A stretch of DNA of 64,000 nucleotides, taken from Streptomyces sp. MP131-18 (GTDB lineage Bacteria > Actinomycetota > Actinomycetes > Streptomycetales > Streptomycetaceae). The stretch is taken from positions 3,469,881 through 3,533,880 of the forward strand of contig NZ_LZNS01000001.1 in assembly GCF_001984575.1 (NCBI RefSeq), read 5' to 3'. The position numbers were made by a program, and so were the translations under genes. The first letter of the stretch is position 1. Each line of letters starts with the position of its first letter. Below, one piece after another: positions 8,560 through 18,974 of this stretch. The notes beneath the pieces were generated by a model that was given only the letters and a program-made list of their open reading frames with translations, had not been told where the DNA came from and made no database searches.

Positions 8560-10035
8560 TCAGACCAGTGCGGGCTCGGTCGGCCGGCGTTCCGGGGTGG
8601 TTTCGGCCGGGGCCGGGGGCTGTTGCCTGGCCCGGTGCGGGAGCAGGAAGCCGAGCGCGAAGGCGGCGACGGTGAGGGCCAGGGAGAGCAGGGTGACGTG
8701 GCGGGCCGCGCCGACGAAGTCGGCCACCGCGGGGGCGGCGCCGACGCCGGAGAAGAAAACGGTGCCGAGGACCGCGACGCCCAGGCTGCCGCCGAGTTGC
8801 TGGAACGACTCCAGCAGGCCGGACGCGGACCCGACCTCCTGGTCGTCGACGTCGCCCATGATGATGTCGAACAGCGGCACGAAGATCATGCCCATGCCGA
8901 AGCCGTAGAGGACCAGCGGCAGCGCCAGGTCTCCGCCGTCCACGCCGGTCCCGGCGCGGCCGAGCACGAGGTGCGTTCCGGCGAGTCCCGCGGTCATCAG
9001 CGCCAGGCCCAGGTGCAGGATGCGGCGGCCGAGGCGCGCCATCGCCATCGCGCCGAACGCGGAGCCGAAGAACGCACCGACCGCCCAGCTCGCCATGGTC
9101 ACGCTCGCCCGCAGCGGCCCGAAGCCGAGCCCCATTTGCAGGAAGAGGCCCATGGCCAGCGAGAATCCGACGATGGAGCCGAAGAAGACGACGACGAACG
9201 CGACGCCCGAGGTGTAGGAGCGCTTCGCCAGCACGCTGAACTCCACCAGCGGCGTGCGCCCCGACCGCTTGCGCCGCAGCTGCTGGGCGACGAAGACCGC
9301 GAGGGCCGCCGCGCCGCCCGCGGCTACCGCGAACAGCCAGGCGGGCCAGCCCAGTTCGCGGCCCTGCACCAGCGGGTGGACCAGCAGGAAGATCGCGACG
9401 CCCGCCACCAGCGCGCCGGTCACGTCCAGCCGCACGTCCCGCCTGCGGCGCCCGCGGGGCAGCGCCGCGGAGCCGGCGAGCAGGGTGAACGCGCCGATCG
9501 GCAGGTTGATGAGGAAGACCATCCGCCAGCCGGTGCCCAGTACGTCGGCGTCGACGAGCAGGCCCGCGACGACGGGGCCGAGGATCGTGGACAGTCCGAT
9601 GACGGGGCCGAGCGCGCCGAAGGCCCGGCCGATCTCCTGCGGCGGGAACAGGTCGCGGATCAGGCCGAACGCCTGCGGGATCATCACCGCGCCGAACAGC
9701 CCCTGCGCGACGCGGGCGCCGATGAGGGTGCCGGGGGACCAGGCGAGCGCGCACGCCGCCGAGGCCAGGACGAAACCGGCGACGCCGATCAGCAGCATCC
9801 GCCTGCGGCCGAACATGTCGCCGAACCTGCCGCCGGTCAGCAGGCCGACCGCGAGGGCCAGGGTGTAGGAGGCCGCGATCCACTGGAGGCTGGTCTCCGT
9901 GCCGCCGATATCGGCCTGGATCGAGGGGGCGGCCACGTTGACCACCGTGGCGTCCAGCAGGTTCATGATCATCGCGCCGAGTATCGCGAAGAGACCGAGC
10001 CAGCGCCGGTCGCGGGGGGCAGTGGTGTTGTCCAT
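8560..10035 (-). CDS. MFS multidrug exporter, DHA2 (14-TM, EmrB/QacA) family
   Basis: A 491-residue proton-driven drug exporter in the membrane. The N-terminal helix carries the DHA2 signature LDATVVNVAAPSIQADI and is followed by GGRFGDMFGRRRML, the loop 2-3 motif A of the superfamily. Hydrophobic stretches are consistent with 14 helices and both termini inside. The substrate cannot be told. The ATG at 10035 lies just downstream of a perfect 23-bp palindrome, typical of TetR control, but no regulator gene is adjacent. The C-terminal tail is short and proline-rich. Confidence 0.92.
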   Translation of the reverse strand: MDNTTAPRDRRWLGLFAILGAMIMNLLDATVVNVAAPSIQADIGGTETSLQWIAASYTLALAVGLLTGGRFGDMFGRRRMLLIGVAGFVLASAACALAWSPGTLIGARVAQGLFGAVMIPQAFGLIRDLFPPQEIGRAFGALGPVIGLSTILGPVVAGLLVDADVLGTGWRMVFLINLPIGAFTLLAGSAALPRGRRRRDVRLDVTGALVAGVAIFLLVHPLVQGRELGWPAWLFAVAAGGAAALAVFVAQQLRRKRSGRTPLVEFSVLAKRSYTSGVAFVVVFFGSIVGFSLAMGLFLQMGLGFGPLRASVTMASWAVGAFFGSAFGAMAMARLGRRILHLGLALMTAGLAGTHLVLGRAGTGVDGGDLALPLVLYGFGMGMIFVPLFDIIMGDVDDQEVGSASGLLESFQQLGGSLGVAVLGTVFFSGVGAAPAVADFVGAARHVTLLSLALTVAAFALGFLLPHRARQQPPAPAETTPERRPTEPALV

Positions 10036-10055
10036 GACGACGACGATGCCGGACT

Positions 10056-10078
10056 TTTAGGAACGGTCCGTTCCTAAA
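10056..10078. promoter_or_regulatory. TetR-type operator before the MFS exporter
   Basis: A perfect inverted repeat with 11-bp arms, TTTAGGAACGG and CCGTTCCTAAA, around a single central T. It lies 20 bp upstream of the exporter start codon, where a bound repressor would block its promoter. The form is typical of TetR/AcrR-family operators. The cognate regulator must be encoded elsewhere. Confidence 0.75.
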
Positions 10079-10196
10079 CGCTCTCCCGTCGGCATTTCTC
10101 TTTCGCCTCACCCCGCATGCGCCCCACCGGGCGCCGCCGCATCATCGTCACAGGCCGGAAAGGCCGAAAGCGGCACAAAAGGAGGGATGGCGGGCG

Positions 10197-13100
10197 ATGG
10201 GCGTGCGCACCTGGATTCAGGACTGGCCCGTGTACCGGCAGCTGACGGGCCAGGACCCGCTCGGCCGCGGCGCGGCGGCCCGTTCGCGCCGCACCGCCGG
10301 GCTGCGGCCCCGCACGGACACCGCCGACCGCGTGGTGGACTCCATCTGCCCCTACTGCGCGGTCGGCTGCGGCCAGCAGATCTACGTCAAGGACGAGCGG
10401 ATCATCCAGATCGAGGGCGACCCGGCCTCCCCCGTCAGCCGCGGGCGCCTGTGCCCCAAGGGGTCCGCCACCCTCCAGCTCGTCACCGGCGACGCCCGCC
10501 GCCACCAGGTGCTGTACCGCCGCCCGCACGGCACCGGCTGGGAGCCGATCGGCCTGGACGAAGCGATGGACATGGTCGCGGACCGCGTCATCCGCACCCG
10601 GCGCGAGACGTGGCAGTGGGAGGAAGAGGGCGCCCGCGTGGCCCGCACCCTCGGCATCGCCAGCCTCGGCGGCGCGGTGCTGGACAACGAGGAGAACTAC
10701 CTGCTGAAGAAGCTGTTCACGGGTCTTGGCATCATCCAGATCGAGAACCAGGCCCGCGTCTGCCACAGCTCCACCGTGGCGGGCCTCGGCACCTCCTTCG
10801 GCCGCGGCGGCGCCACCACCTTCATGCAGGACCTCCAGAACGCCGACTGCATCGTCATCCAGGGCTCCAACTACGCCGAGGCACACCCCGTCGGCTTCCA
10901 GTGGGTCATGGAGGCCAAGGCGCGCGGCGCCACCATCGTGCACGTCGACCCGCGCTTCACGCGCACCAGCGCCCTGGCCGACCTGCACGTCGGCATCCGC
11001 GCGGGCAGCGACATCGCGTTCCTCGGCGGGATCATCAACCATGTCCTCACCCGCGGCAAGGAGTTCCGCGAGTACGTGCTCGCCTACACCAACGCGGCCA
11101 CGATCGTCGGCGAGGACTACCGCGACACCGAGGACCTGGCCGGCGTCTTCTCCGGCCTCGACGAGGAGGGGCGCCGCTACGACCCGGCGAGCTGGCAGTA
11201 CGAGGGCGCGGCGGTCCGTTCGCTGGCCGGGGAGCCGGACCCGCACCGCAACCTGCGGCTGGACGACATCGCGGTCGAGCACGGCGCGGGCGGCTCGGAG
11301 TCCCACGGCTCCGGCGGCCAGGACGTACCGCCCCGCCCCCGGCGGGACGAGACGCTGACCCACCCGCGCTGCGTCTTCCAGATCCTCAAGCGCCACTACG
11401 CCCGCTACACCCCCGAGCTGGTCGAACGGGTCTGCGGCGTCCCGCCGGAGCGGTTCGCCCAGGTGTGCGATGCCCTGACCCGCAACTCGGGTCCCGAACG
11501 CACCAGCGCGTTCGTGTACGCGGTCGGCTGGACGCAGCACACCGTCGGCTCGCAGTACATCCGCGCCGCCTCCGTGCTCCAGCTGCTGCTCGGCAACATC
11601 GGCCGCCCCGGCGGCGGCATCCAGGCGCTGCGCGGCCACGCCAGCATCCAGGGGTCGAGCGACATCCCGACCCTGTTCAACCTGCTGCCCGGCTACCTGC
11701 CGATGCCGCACGCCCAGGCCCACCAGGACCTGGAGTCGTTCGTCGCCGCCGTCCGCACCCGCAAGGGCTACTGGTCCGAGATGGGCGCCTACATGGTCAG
11801 CCTGCTCAAGGCGTACTACGGCGACGCCGCCACCGCGGACAACGGCTTCTGCTTCGACCACCTGCCGCGCCTCACCGGCTCGCACAGCACCTACGACACC
11901 GTCATGGCCCAGCTGGACGGCGTCTGCAAGGGCTACTTCCTGCTCGGCGAGAACCCGGCCGTCGGCTCGGCGAACGCCCGCCTCCAGCGCCTCGGCATGG
12001 CCCACCTCGACTGGCTCGTCGTGCGCGACTTCTCCCTCATCGAATCCGCCACCTGGTGGCAGGACGGCCCCGAGATCGACACCGGCGAACTGCGCACCGA
12101 GGACATCGGCACCGAGGTGTTCTTCTTCCCCGCGGCCGCGCACGCCGAGAAGTCCGGCTCGTTCACCAACACCAACCGCTGGCTCCAGTGGCACCACGCC
12201 GCCGTCGAGCCGCGGGGCGACGCGCGCAGCGAACTGTGGTTCGCCCACCACCTGGCCCTGCGCATCCGCGAGAAGCTGGCCGGCTCCGACCGGCCGGAGG
12301 ACCGGCTCTTCCTCGACCTGGCCTGGGACTACGCGGAGACAGGACCGCACCGCGAACCGGTCGCCGATGCCGTGCTCGCCGAGATCAACGGCCGCGGCCC
12401 CGACGGCGCCCCGCTGTCGGCGTACACGGAGCTGAAGGACGACGGGTCCACCTCGTGCGGCTGCTGGATCTACTGCGGCGTCTACGCCGACGGCGTCAAC
12501 CAGGCCGCGCGGCGCAAACCGCACACCGAGCAGGACTGGGTCGCCGCCGAGTGGGCCTGGGCCTGGCCCGCCAACCGCCGCGTGCTGTACAACCGCGCCT
12601 CCGCCGCGCCCGACGGCACGCCGTGGAGCGAACGCAAGGCGTACGTGTGGTGGGACGCGGCGGCGGGCCGCTGGACCGGCCACGACGTGCCGGACTTCCC
12701 CGCCGCCTGCCCGCCGGATCACGTGCCGGAGGCGGACGCGTGGGGCGTGGCGGCGCTCCGCGGCGACGACGCGTTCATCATGCAGGGCGACGGCAAGGGC
12801 TGGCTCTACGCCCCGGCGGGCCTCGTCGACGGACCGATGCCGACGCACTACGAGCCGCAGGACTCGCCGTTCGGCAACGCGCTGCACCCGCGCCACCGCC
12901 GTTCACCCGTGCGGCTGACGTTCCCCCGCGAGGGCAACGCCTACCATCCCTCGGACGGGGCCGCCGGCGTCTACCCCTACGTCGTCACGACCTACCGCCT
13001 CACCGAGCACTTCACGGCGGGCGGCATGAGCCGCTGGTCGCCCTACCTCGCCGAACTCCAGCCGGAGCTTTTCGTCGAGGTCTCCCCGGAACTGGCCGCG

Positions 13101-13448
13101 GAGCGCGGCCTCACGCACGCCGGATGGGCGACCGTCATCACCGCGCGGAACGCGATCGAGGCGCGCGTCCTCGTCACGCGCCGCATGGCGCCGCTGCGCG
13201 CGGACGGCCGCACCGTGCACCAGATCGGGCTGCCCTACCACTGGGGCCCCAACGGGTACACCCGCGGCGACGCGGCGAACGAACTGTCCTCGATCGTTCT
13301 CGACCCCAACGTGCACATCCAGGAGGTCAAGGCGCTGTCCGCGGACATCCGCCCCGGGCGCCGCCCCCGCGGCCCGGCGCTGCGTGCATTGGTCGAGGAC
13401 TACCGCGGACGCGCCGGATCGGACGAGCAGACAGGCATGGAGGTCTGA
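10197..13448 (+). CDS. fdnG: Formate dehydrogenase catalytic (molybdopterin) subunit, FdnG-like
   Basis: A 1083-residue molybdo-bis(MGD) oxidoreductase that would oxidise formate to CO2. An N-terminal [4Fe-4S] site is formed by CPYCAVGC (~51-58) with GRLCPKG further on. The Mo ligand position is Cys in QARVCHSS (~187), where FdnG-type enzymes often carry selenocysteine; the codon here is TGC. VHVDPRFTRTSALAD and the C-terminal cofactor-binding domain (QIGLPYHWGPNGYTRGDAAN) are clear. Unlike E. coli FdnG there is no Tat signal: the first 45 residues contain no RRxFLK and no hydrophobic stretch. GGAGGG stands 10 nt before the ATG. It is the first gene of an operon with the next two genes. Confidence 0.9.
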   Translation: MGVRTWIQDWPVYRQLTGQDPLGRGAAARSRRTAGLRPRTDTADRVVDSICPYCAVGCGQQIYVKDERIIQIEGDPASPVSRGRLCPKGSATLQLVTGDARRHQVLYRRPHGTGWEPIGLDEAMDMVADRVIRTRRETWQWEEEGARVARTLGIASLGGAVLDNEENYLLKKLFTGLGIIQIENQARVCHSSTVAGLGTSFGRGGATTFMQDLQNADCIVIQGSNYAEAHPVGFQWVMEAKARGATIVHVDPRFTRTSALADLHVGIRAGSDIAFLGGIINHVLTRGKEFREYVLAYTNAATIVGEDYRDTEDLAGVFSGLDEEGRRYDPASWQYEGAAVRSLAGEPDPHRNLRLDDIAVEHGAGGSESHGSGGQDVPPRPRRDETLTHPRCVFQILKRHYARYTPELVERVCGVPPERFAQVCDALTRNSGPERTSAFVYAVGWTQHTVGSQYIRAASVLQLLLGNIGRPGGGIQALRGHASIQGSSDIPTLFNLLPGYLPMPHAQAHQDLESFVAAVRTRKGYWSEMGAYMVSLLKAYYGDAATADNGFCFDHLPRLTGSHSTYDTVMAQLDGVCKGYFLLGENPAVGSANARLQRLGMAHLDWLVVRDFSLIESATWWQDGPEIDTGELRTEDIGTEVFFFPAAAHAEKSGSFTNTNRWLQWHHAAVEPRGDARSELWFAHHLALRIREKLAGSDRPEDRLFLDLAWDYAETGPHREPVADAVLAEINGRGPDGAPLSAYTELKDDGSTSCGCWIYCGVYADGVNQAARRKPHTEQDWVAAEWAWAWPANRRVLYNRASAAPDGTPWSERKAYVWWDAAAGRWTGHDVPDFPAACPPDHVPEADAWGVAALRGDDAFIMQGDGKGWLYAPAGLVDGPMPTHYEPQDSPFGNALHPRHRRSPVRLTFPREGNAYHPSDGAAGVYPYVVTTYRLTEHFTAGGMSRWSPYLAELQPELFVEVSPELAAERGLTHAGWATVITARNAIEARVLVTRRMAPLRADGRTVHQIGLPYHWGPNGYTRGDAANELSSIVLDPNVHIQEVKALSADIRPGRRPRGPALRALVEDYRGRAGSDEQTGMEV

Positions 13449-13451
13449 CCC

Positions 13452-14303
13452 ATGACCACGCACGAACCGCACCTGCTGCACGGCCCCGAGCCGGACGTCG
13501 CCGACGCGGGCCACCCGCGGCCGCCCGAACGCGTCGGCTTCTTCACCGACACCTCCGTGTGCATCGGCTGCAAGGCGTGCGAAGTGGCCTGCAAGGAGTG
13601 GAACGCCGTCCCCGAGGACGGCCTCGACCTCACCGGCATGAGCTACGACAACACCGGCGCGCTCGGCGCCTCCTCGTGGCGGCACGTCGCGTTCATCGAG
13701 CAGGACAAGCCGCTCGGCGGCCAGCAGACGCAGCCCGAGCTGCGCTGGCTGATGGCCTCCGACGTGTGCAAGCACTGCACGCACGCCGCCTGCCTCGACG
13801 TGTGCCCGACCGGCTCGCTGTTCAGGACCGAGTTCGGCACCGTCGTCGTCCAGGAGGACATCTGCAACGGGTGCGGCTACTGCGTGCCCGCCTGCCCCTA
13901 CGGGGTGATCGAGCAGCGGGAGGGCGACGGCAGGGCCTGGAAGTGCACCCTGTGCTACGACCGGCTCGGCGCCGGGCAGGAACCGGCCTGCGCGAAAGCC
14001 TGCCCCACCGAATCGATCCAGTTCGGGCCGCTGGACGACCTGCGCGAGAAGGCGGCGGCGCGCGTTGAGCAGCTGCACGCCACCGGCGTTCCCGACGCGC
14101 GCCTGTACGGCGAGGACCCGGCGGACGGCGTGGGCGGCGCGGGCGCGTTGTTCCTGCTGCTCGACGAGCCAGAGGTGTACGGGCTGCCGCCCGACCCGGT
14201 CGTCACCACACGCGACCTGCCGGCGATGTGGCGGCACGCGGGCGTCGCCGCGGCGGCGCTGCTCACCGGCCTGGCGGCCGTCTTCGCGGGAGGCAGGCGA
14301 TGA
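13452..14303 (+). CDS. fdnH: Formate dehydrogenase iron-sulfur subunit, FdnH-like
   Basis: A 283-residue electron-transfer subunit with four ferredoxin-type [4Fe-4S] clusters: [14 protein letters not shown] (~37-50), [32 protein letters not shown] and CTLCYDRL...CAKACP. The C-terminal ~25 residues ([19 protein letters not shown]) form one membrane helix, as in FdnH. It passes electrons from the catalytic subunit to the membrane partner. It starts 3 bp after the catalytic gene and overlaps the next by ATGA, so the three are translationally linked. Confidence 0.92.
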   Translation: MTTHEPHLLHGPEPDVADAGHPRPPERVGFFTDTSVCIGCKACEVACKEWNAVPEDGLDLTGMSYDNTGALGASSWRHVAFIEQDKPLGGQQTQPELRWLMASDVCKHCTHAACLDVCPTGSLFRTEFGTVVVQEDICNGCGYCVPACPYGVIEQREGDGRAWKCTLCYDRLGAGQEPACAKACPTESIQFGPLDDLREKAAARVEQLHATGVPDARLYGEDPADGVGGAGALFLLLDEPEVYGLPPDPVVTTRDLPAMWRHAGVAAAALLTGLAAVFAGGRR

Positions 14304-15337
14304 GCGGGGCGGAGGTCACCAGGGCCGGGCTGCGGGGCGAACGGCCGGGCAGCGAGGCCCTGTTCGGCAACGGCATGAACGGCGGTCCGGGCGGTGGCCC
14401 GGACGGCGGGCCCGCGGGCGGGCGGCGCCGCGGTGCCCGGGAGGCCGAGTTCACCTCGTACTACGGGCGGCCGGTGCTGAAGGTGCCGCACTGGGCGGCC
14501 ACGGATATCGCCGGGTACCTCTTTCTCGGCGGGCTCGCCGGGGCCGGCTCCGTGCTCGCGGCCGGCGCGGAACTGACCGGCAGGCGCGGCACCGCGCGGG
14601 CCATGAAACTCAGCTCCCTCGGCGCGGTCTCGCTGTCGGCCGCCGCGCTGATCCACGACCTCGGCCGCCCCGAACGCTTCCTCAACATGCTGCGGGTCTT
14701 CAAGCCGACCTCCCCCATGAGCATCGGCTCCTGGCTGCTCGTCGGCTACGGCCCGCTGGCCGGGGCCGCCGCGGCGGCCGACGTGACCGGCCGCTTCCCG
14801 CGGGCCGGCCGCGCCGCGGCCTGCGGGGCGGCCGTGTTCGGCCCGGCGGTCGCCGCGTACACCGGCGTGCTGATCGCCGACACGGCGGTGCCCGCCTGGC
14901 ACGAGGGCCACCGCGAACTGCCCTACCTGTTCACCGGCTCCGCCGCCGCGGCGGCGGCCGGCATGGCGCTGCTGACGGGCCCGCTGCCGGAGAACCGCCC
15001 CGCCCGCCGGGCCGCCGTGCTCGGCACGGCGGCCGAACTCGCCGCCATGCACGCCCTGCGCCGCCGCACCGGAATGATCGCGGAGACCTACCGGCAGGGC
15101 ACGGCCGGCCGCCTGCTGCGCGCCGCCGAGGTCCTGGGCACGGCGGGCGCGGCCGGCGCGGCGCTGCTGTCAGGCCGCAGCCGGCGGGCGGCGACGCTCA
15201 GCGGCGCGGCGCTGCTCGCCGCGTCGGTGTGCACCCGCTTCGGCCTCTTCCACGCGGGCCTCGCCTCGGCCCGCGACCCCAAGTACACCGTCGAGCCGCA
15301 GCGTTCCCGCCCCGGAGGTGTGGGCCGAACGGGGTGA
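14300..15337 (+). CDS. NrfD/PsrC-type membrane subunit of the formate dehydrogenase
   Basis: A 345-residue polytopic membrane protein of the NrfD/polysulfide reductase anchor family. A Gly/Arg-rich cytosolic N-terminus (~50 residues) precedes the family motif [12 protein letters not shown] and a membrane core of about eight helices, including [24 protein letters not shown], the stretch conserved around the quinone site. It would hand electrons from the Fe-S subunit to menaquinone, replacing the cytochrome b (FdnI) of enteric enzymes. The ATG at 14300 overlaps the previous stop as ATGA. Confidence is high for the family, lower for the exact electron acceptor. Confidence 0.88.
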   Translation: MSGAEVTRAGLRGERPGSEALFGNGMNGGPGGGPDGGPAGGRRRGAREAEFTSYYGRPVLKVPHWAATDIAGYLFLGGLAGAGSVLAAGAELTGRRGTARAMKLSSLGAVSLSAAALIHDLGRPERFLNMLRVFKPTSPMSIGSWLLVGYGPLAGAAAAADVTGRFPRAGRAAACGAAVFGPAVAAYTGVLIADTAVPAWHEGHRELPYLFTGSAAAAAAGMALLTGPLPENRPARRAAVLGTAAELAAMHALRRRTGMIAETYRQGTAGRLLRAAEVLGTAGAAGAALLSGRSRRAATLSGAALLAASVCTRFGLFHAGLASARDPKYTVEPQRSRPGGVGRTG

Positions 15338-15428
15338 ATCGTGGCCTGCCGCGAGCGCCGGGACCCGTTGCGGGGAACGCCTGCGACGGGCCGCCCGGAC
15401 GGGTGCCCGGCATACGGAAGGACGCGCG

Positions 15429-15479
15429 ATGCCACAACACCCCAGAACCGCAGAACCGAACTCCGGAGCCGGCCGGTGA
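15429..15479 (+). CDS. Possible 16-codon leader ORF coupled to crtI
   Basis: [16 protein letters not shown], preceded by GGAAGGA (15416-15422) at an ideal 6-nt spacing. Its TGA overlaps the GTG of crtI as GTGA. Either it is a leader peptide that feeds ribosomes to crtI, or it is chance. It is not an N-terminal extension, being in a different frame. Confidence 0.45.
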   Translation: MPQHPRTAEPNSGAGR

Positions 15480-16999
15480 GGCGGCTGGCCGGGCCCACCG
15501 GCCACGTCGTCGTGGTGGGCGCGGGTCTCTCCGGGCTCGCCGCGGCGCTGCACCTGCTCGGGGCGGGGCGCCGCGTCACCGTCGTGGAGCGGTCCCCGGC
15601 ACCCGGCGGCCGGGCCGGGCGGCTCGACCTGGGCGGCTACCGCATCGACACCGGGCCGACCGTGCTCACCATGCCGGAGCTGATCGACGAGGCGTTCGCG
15701 GCCGTCGGGACCTCGCTGCGCGACCGCCTCGACCTCGTTCCGCTGCACCCCGCCTACCGGGCGCGGTTCGCCGACGGCAGCCGCATCGACGTGCACACCG
15801 GCGCGGAGGCGATGGAGGCCGAGGTCCGCAGGTGCGCGGGCCCGCGCGAAGCCGCGGGCTACCTGCGGCTGCGGCGGTGGCTCGAAGCGCTGTACCGCGC
15901 CCAGCGGCGGCGCTTCATCGACGCCAATTTCGACTCGCCGCTCCAGCTGCTCCACCCCGACCTCGCCCGCCTCGCGGCCCTCGGCGGATTCGGCCGCCTC
16001 GACCGGCAGATCGGCCGCTTCCTGAACGACGAACGGCTGCGGCGCATCTTCACCTTCCAGTCGTTGTACGCGGGCGTGCCGCCGGCCCGCGCGCTCGCGG
16101 CGTACGCGGTCATCGCCTACATGGACACGGTCGCCGGCGTGTACTTCCCGCGCGGCGGCGTGCACGCCCTGCCGCGCGCGCTGGCCGAGGCGGCGGCCGA
16201 GGCGGGCGGCACGTTCCACTGGGCGCAGGAGGTCACCCGGCTCGAACGCGCCGCCGACCGCGTCACCGCCGTGCACACCGCCGCGGGGCCGCGCATCCCC
16301 TGCGACGCCGTCGTCCTCAGCTGCGAACTCCCCACCGCCTACCGGCTGCTCGGCCGCGTCCCGCGCCGCCCGCTGCCGCTGCGCCACGCGCCGTCCGCGG
16401 TCGTGCTGCACGCCGGAACCTCCCGCACCTGGCCGGAACTCGGCCACCACACCCTGTCGTTCGGCCGCGCCTGGCGCCGCACCTTCGAGGAGCTGACCCG
16501 CGGCGGGCGGCTGATGACCGACCCGTCGCTGCTCATCACCCGCCCCACCACGCACGACCCGTCCCTCGCCCCGCCGGGCAAGCACCTGCACTACGTGCTC
16601 GCCCCCTGCCCCCACACCGGCATCGGCCCGGGCCCCGACACCTGGCAGGCGCTCGGCCCGCGCTACCGCGACGAGCTGGTGGCCGAGCTGGAGCACCGCG
16701 GGCTCACCGGCCTCGGCGGCGCGATCGAACAGGCGCACCTGGTCACCCCCGCCGACTGGGCGCGGCAGGGGCACGCCGCCGGAACGCCGTTCTCCGCCGC
16801 GCACACCTTCGCGCAGACCGGCCCGTTCCGGCCGCGGAACCTGGTGCGCGGACTCGCGAACGCCGTGCTCGCCGGCTGCGGCACCACGCCGGGCGTGGGC
16901 GTGCCGCCCGTGCTTCTCTCCGGGAAGCTGGCCGCGGCCCGCGTCACCGGGCTCCGCGGCGGCGACCGGTCCCGCACGACCATCGCGCTCGCGTCGTGA
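15476..16999 (+). CDS. crtI: Phytoene desaturase CrtI
   Basis: A 507-residue FAD-dependent desaturase that introduces the double bonds turning phytoene into lycopene at the membrane. The FAD-binding motif [16 protein letters not shown] is at the N-terminus, and the family block [15 protein letters not shown] follows. The C-terminal CrtI signature [26 protein letters not shown] is intact. The GTG at 15476 has GGAG 7 nt upstream; the longer frame upstream has no similarity. It overlaps the leader ORF and crtB (GTGA), giving an operon crtI-crtB-Rieske. In S. griseus crtE precedes crtI; here a formate dehydrogenase gene does. Confidence 0.93.
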   Translation: MRRLAGPTGHVVVVGAGLSGLAAALHLLGAGRRVTVVERSPAPGGRAGRLDLGGYRIDTGPTVLTMPELIDEAFAAVGTSLRDRLDLVPLHPAYRARFADGSRIDVHTGAEAMEAEVRRCAGPREAAGYLRLRRWLEALYRAQRRRFIDANFDSPLQLLHPDLARLAALGGFGRLDRQIGRFLNDERLRRIFTFQSLYAGVPPARALAAYAVIAYMDTVAGVYFPRGGVHALPRALAEAAAEAGGTFHWAQEVTRLERAADRVTAVHTAAGPRIPCDAVVLSCELPTAYRLLGRVPRRPLPLRHAPSAVVLHAGTSRTWPELGHHTLSFGRAWRRTFEELTRGGRLMTDPSLLITRPTTHDPSLAPPGKHLHYVLAPCPHTGIGPGPDTWQALGPRYRDELVAELEHRGLTGLGGAIEQAHLVTPADWARQGHAAGTPFSAAHTFAQTGPFRPRNLVRGLANAVLAGCGTTPGVGVPPVLLSGKLAAARVTGLRGGDRSRTTIALAS

Positions 17000-18000
17000 C
17001 CGCCCGCGAACTCGACGCCGCCGGCATCACCGGGCCGGGACTGCGCGCCGCCTACGCGCAGTGCCGGCGGCTCAACGCCCGGCACGGCAAGACCTACTTC
17101 CTCGCCACGCGCCTGCTGCCCGCCGACCGCCGCCCCGCGGTGCACGCCCTGTACGGATTCGCGCGCTGGGCCGACGACATCGTCGACGACCTGGGCCGGG
17201 AGACAGCGCCGCGGGAGCGCGCGCGGGCCCTGGACGCGCTCGCCACGCGCCTCGCGGCCCGCCTCGCCACCGGGCCCGCCCAGGGGAGCGGAACGGACGA
17301 GGAGTTCCCCGTGGTGCGCGCCCTGGCGCACACCACCGCGCGCTACGGCATCGACCCCGGCTACTTCACCGCGTTCCTTGGCTCGATGCGCAGCGACCTG
17401 GTCGTCACCGACTACCCCACCTACGCGGACCTGCGCCGCTACATGTACGGCTCGGCCGCCGTCATCGGGCTCCAGATGCTGCCGGTGCTCGGCACGGCCG
17501 TGCCGCGCGCCGAGGCCGCGCCGCACGCCGCCGCGCTCGGCGAGGCGTTCCAGCTGACGAACTTCCTGCGCGACGTCGGCGAGGACCTCGACCGCGGCCG
17601 GGTGTACCTGCCCGCCGACCTGCTCGCCGCGCACGGCGCCGACCGCGAACTGCTGTGCTGGAGCCGCAGGACGGGTTCGCGGGACCGGCGCATCACCGCC
17701 GCGCTGATGGCCGCCGCCGCGCTGACCCGCGGCGTCTACCGCGAGGCCGCGCCCGGCGTCGCGATGCTCGATCCGGTGGCGCGGCCCTGCATCCGCACCG
17801 CCCTGACCCTGTACGGCGGCATCCTCGACGCCGTCGCCGCGGACGGCTGGTCCGTGCTGCACCGCCGCGCCGCCGTGCCGCGGCACCGGCGCGCCGCCGT
17901 CGCGTTCGACGGCCTCGCCCGCGCCCTGGCCGCCCGGCGGCGCGCGCGGGCCGCCGACCGCGCCCCGGCGCTCGCACCGGCGGAACGGAGCCCCGCATGA
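16996..18000 (+). CDS. crtB: Phytoene synthase CrtB
   Basis: A 334-residue squalene/phytoene synthase family enzyme that condenses two geranylgeranyl diphosphates to phytoene. Both Asp-rich Mg-diphosphate motifs are present: DDIVDD (~55) and DVGED (~195), with [11 protein letters not shown] and RGRVYLP as expected. The C-terminal ~45 residues are an Arg/Ala-rich tail. The GTG start overlaps the crtI stop and the last codon overlaps the next ATG. The GGPP it needs must come from a crtE gene outside this window. Confidence 0.93.
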   Translation: MTARELDAAGITGPGLRAAYAQCRRLNARHGKTYFLATRLLPADRRPAVHALYGFARWADDIVDDLGRETAPRERARALDALATRLAARLATGPAQGSGTDEEFPVVRALAHTTARYGIDPGYFTAFLGSMRSDLVVTDYPTYADLRRYMYGSAAVIGLQMLPVLGTAVPRAEAAPHAAALGEAFQLTNFLRDVGEDLDRGRVYLPADLLAAHGADRELLCWSRRTGSRDRRITAALMAAAALTRGVYREAAPGVAMLDPVARPCIRTALTLYGGILDAVAADGWSVLHRRAAVPRHRRAAVAFDGLARALAARRRARAADRAPALAPAERSPA

Positions 18001-18974
18001 CCGCCCGCGCCCCCTACCCGCTGCGCCTGCGCCGCCGCGCCGCCTGGGAGGACCAGCGCCCCACCTGGCGCGCCGCCGGGCCCGCCCTCATCGCCGAGGC
18101 GCTGGCCCGCGCCACGGCCAGGACCGCGGGCAACTGGTACGTGCTCGCGGGGTCCGCGGACATCGCGGCGGGACGCCCCTTCGGCCGGACGGTCGGCGGC
18201 GTGGAGGTCGTCGCCTGGCGCGACCGGGCCGGCCGGCTGCTGGCCGGGCAGGGGGCGTGCCCGCATCTGGGTGCGCCCCTGAAGGACAGCCGGGTCCGCT
18301 GCGGCCGGCTGCTGTGCCACTGGCACGGACTCGCCCTGGACGGCAGGCCGTTCGCCGGCTGGGAGCCGTTCCCCGCGCATGACGACGGCGTGCTGGCCTG
18401 GGTGCGCCTGGACGGGCTCGGCGGCGAGGAACCGCTGGCCGCGCCGCCGGTGCCCGCCCGCCCCGGGCCCGCGGGCACGCTGCACTCCGTGTTCACCGGC
18501 ACCGGCAGGTGCGAGCCGGCTGACGTGGTCGCCAACCGCCTCGACCCGTGGCACGGCGCCTGGTTCCACCCGTACTCCTTCGTGGACCTGACCGTCGTGG
18601 CGGACGCGCCCGACCGCCTCGCCGTCGACGTCTCCTTCCGCGTCGCGGGGCGCGCCGTGGTGCCGGTGCGCGCGGTCTTCACCGCCCCTGGACCGCGCAC
18701 CGTCACCATGCTGATCGAGGAGGGCGAGGGCCGCGGCTCGGTCGTGGAGACGCATGCCACCCCGCTGGGCCCGGGCCCCGACGGCGCGCCGCGGACCGCC
18801 GTGATCGAGGCCGTCGTCGCGACCTCGCACCGCCCCGGCTTCGCGCTCGCCCGCGCCGCGGCCCCGCTGGCCAGGCCGCTGATGCGGGCCGCGGCGGCGC
18901 GGCTGTGGCGGGACGACCTGGCCTACGCGGAGCGCCGCTGGGCGCTGCGCGAACGCGGCGCGTTCCCGGGCTGA
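17997..18974 (+). CDS. Rieske [2Fe-2S] protein of the carotenoid operon (DUF5914-like)
   Basis: A 325-residue protein with one Rieske domain (~45-140): CPHLGAP and CHWHG supply the C-x-H and C-x2-H ligands. The C-terminal half has no mononuclear iron site that I can see, but contains [18 protein letters not shown], and resembles actinobacterial Rieske proteins with a DUF5914 tail found beside carotenoid genes. It stands where crtV would be in S. griseus. It could supply electrons for CrtU ring desaturation or hydroxylate a carotenoid; that is inference. It starts by ATGA overlap with crtB, and its 3' end overlaps crtU by 52 bp, convergently. Confidence 0.8.
   Translation: MTARAPYPLRLRRRAAWEDQRPTWRAAGPALIAEALARATARTAGNWYVLAGSADIAAGRPFGRTVGGVEVVAWRDRAGRLLAGQGACPHLGAPLKDSRVRCGRLLCHWHGLALDGRPFAGWEPFPAHDDGVLAWVRLDGLGGEEPLAAPPVPARPGPAGTLHSVFTGTGRCEPADVVANRLDPWHGAWFHPYSFVDLTVVADAPDRLAVDVSFRVAGRAVVPVRAVFTAPGPRTVTMLIEEGEGRGSVVETHATPLGPGPDGAPRTAVIEAVVATSHRPGFALARAAAPLARPLMRAAAARLWRDDLAYAERRWALRERGAFPG

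Noticed and set aside
10750-10770. Selenocysteine (TGA) in the formate dehydrogenase
   Set aside because: The codon at the Mo-ligand position is TGC (Cys).
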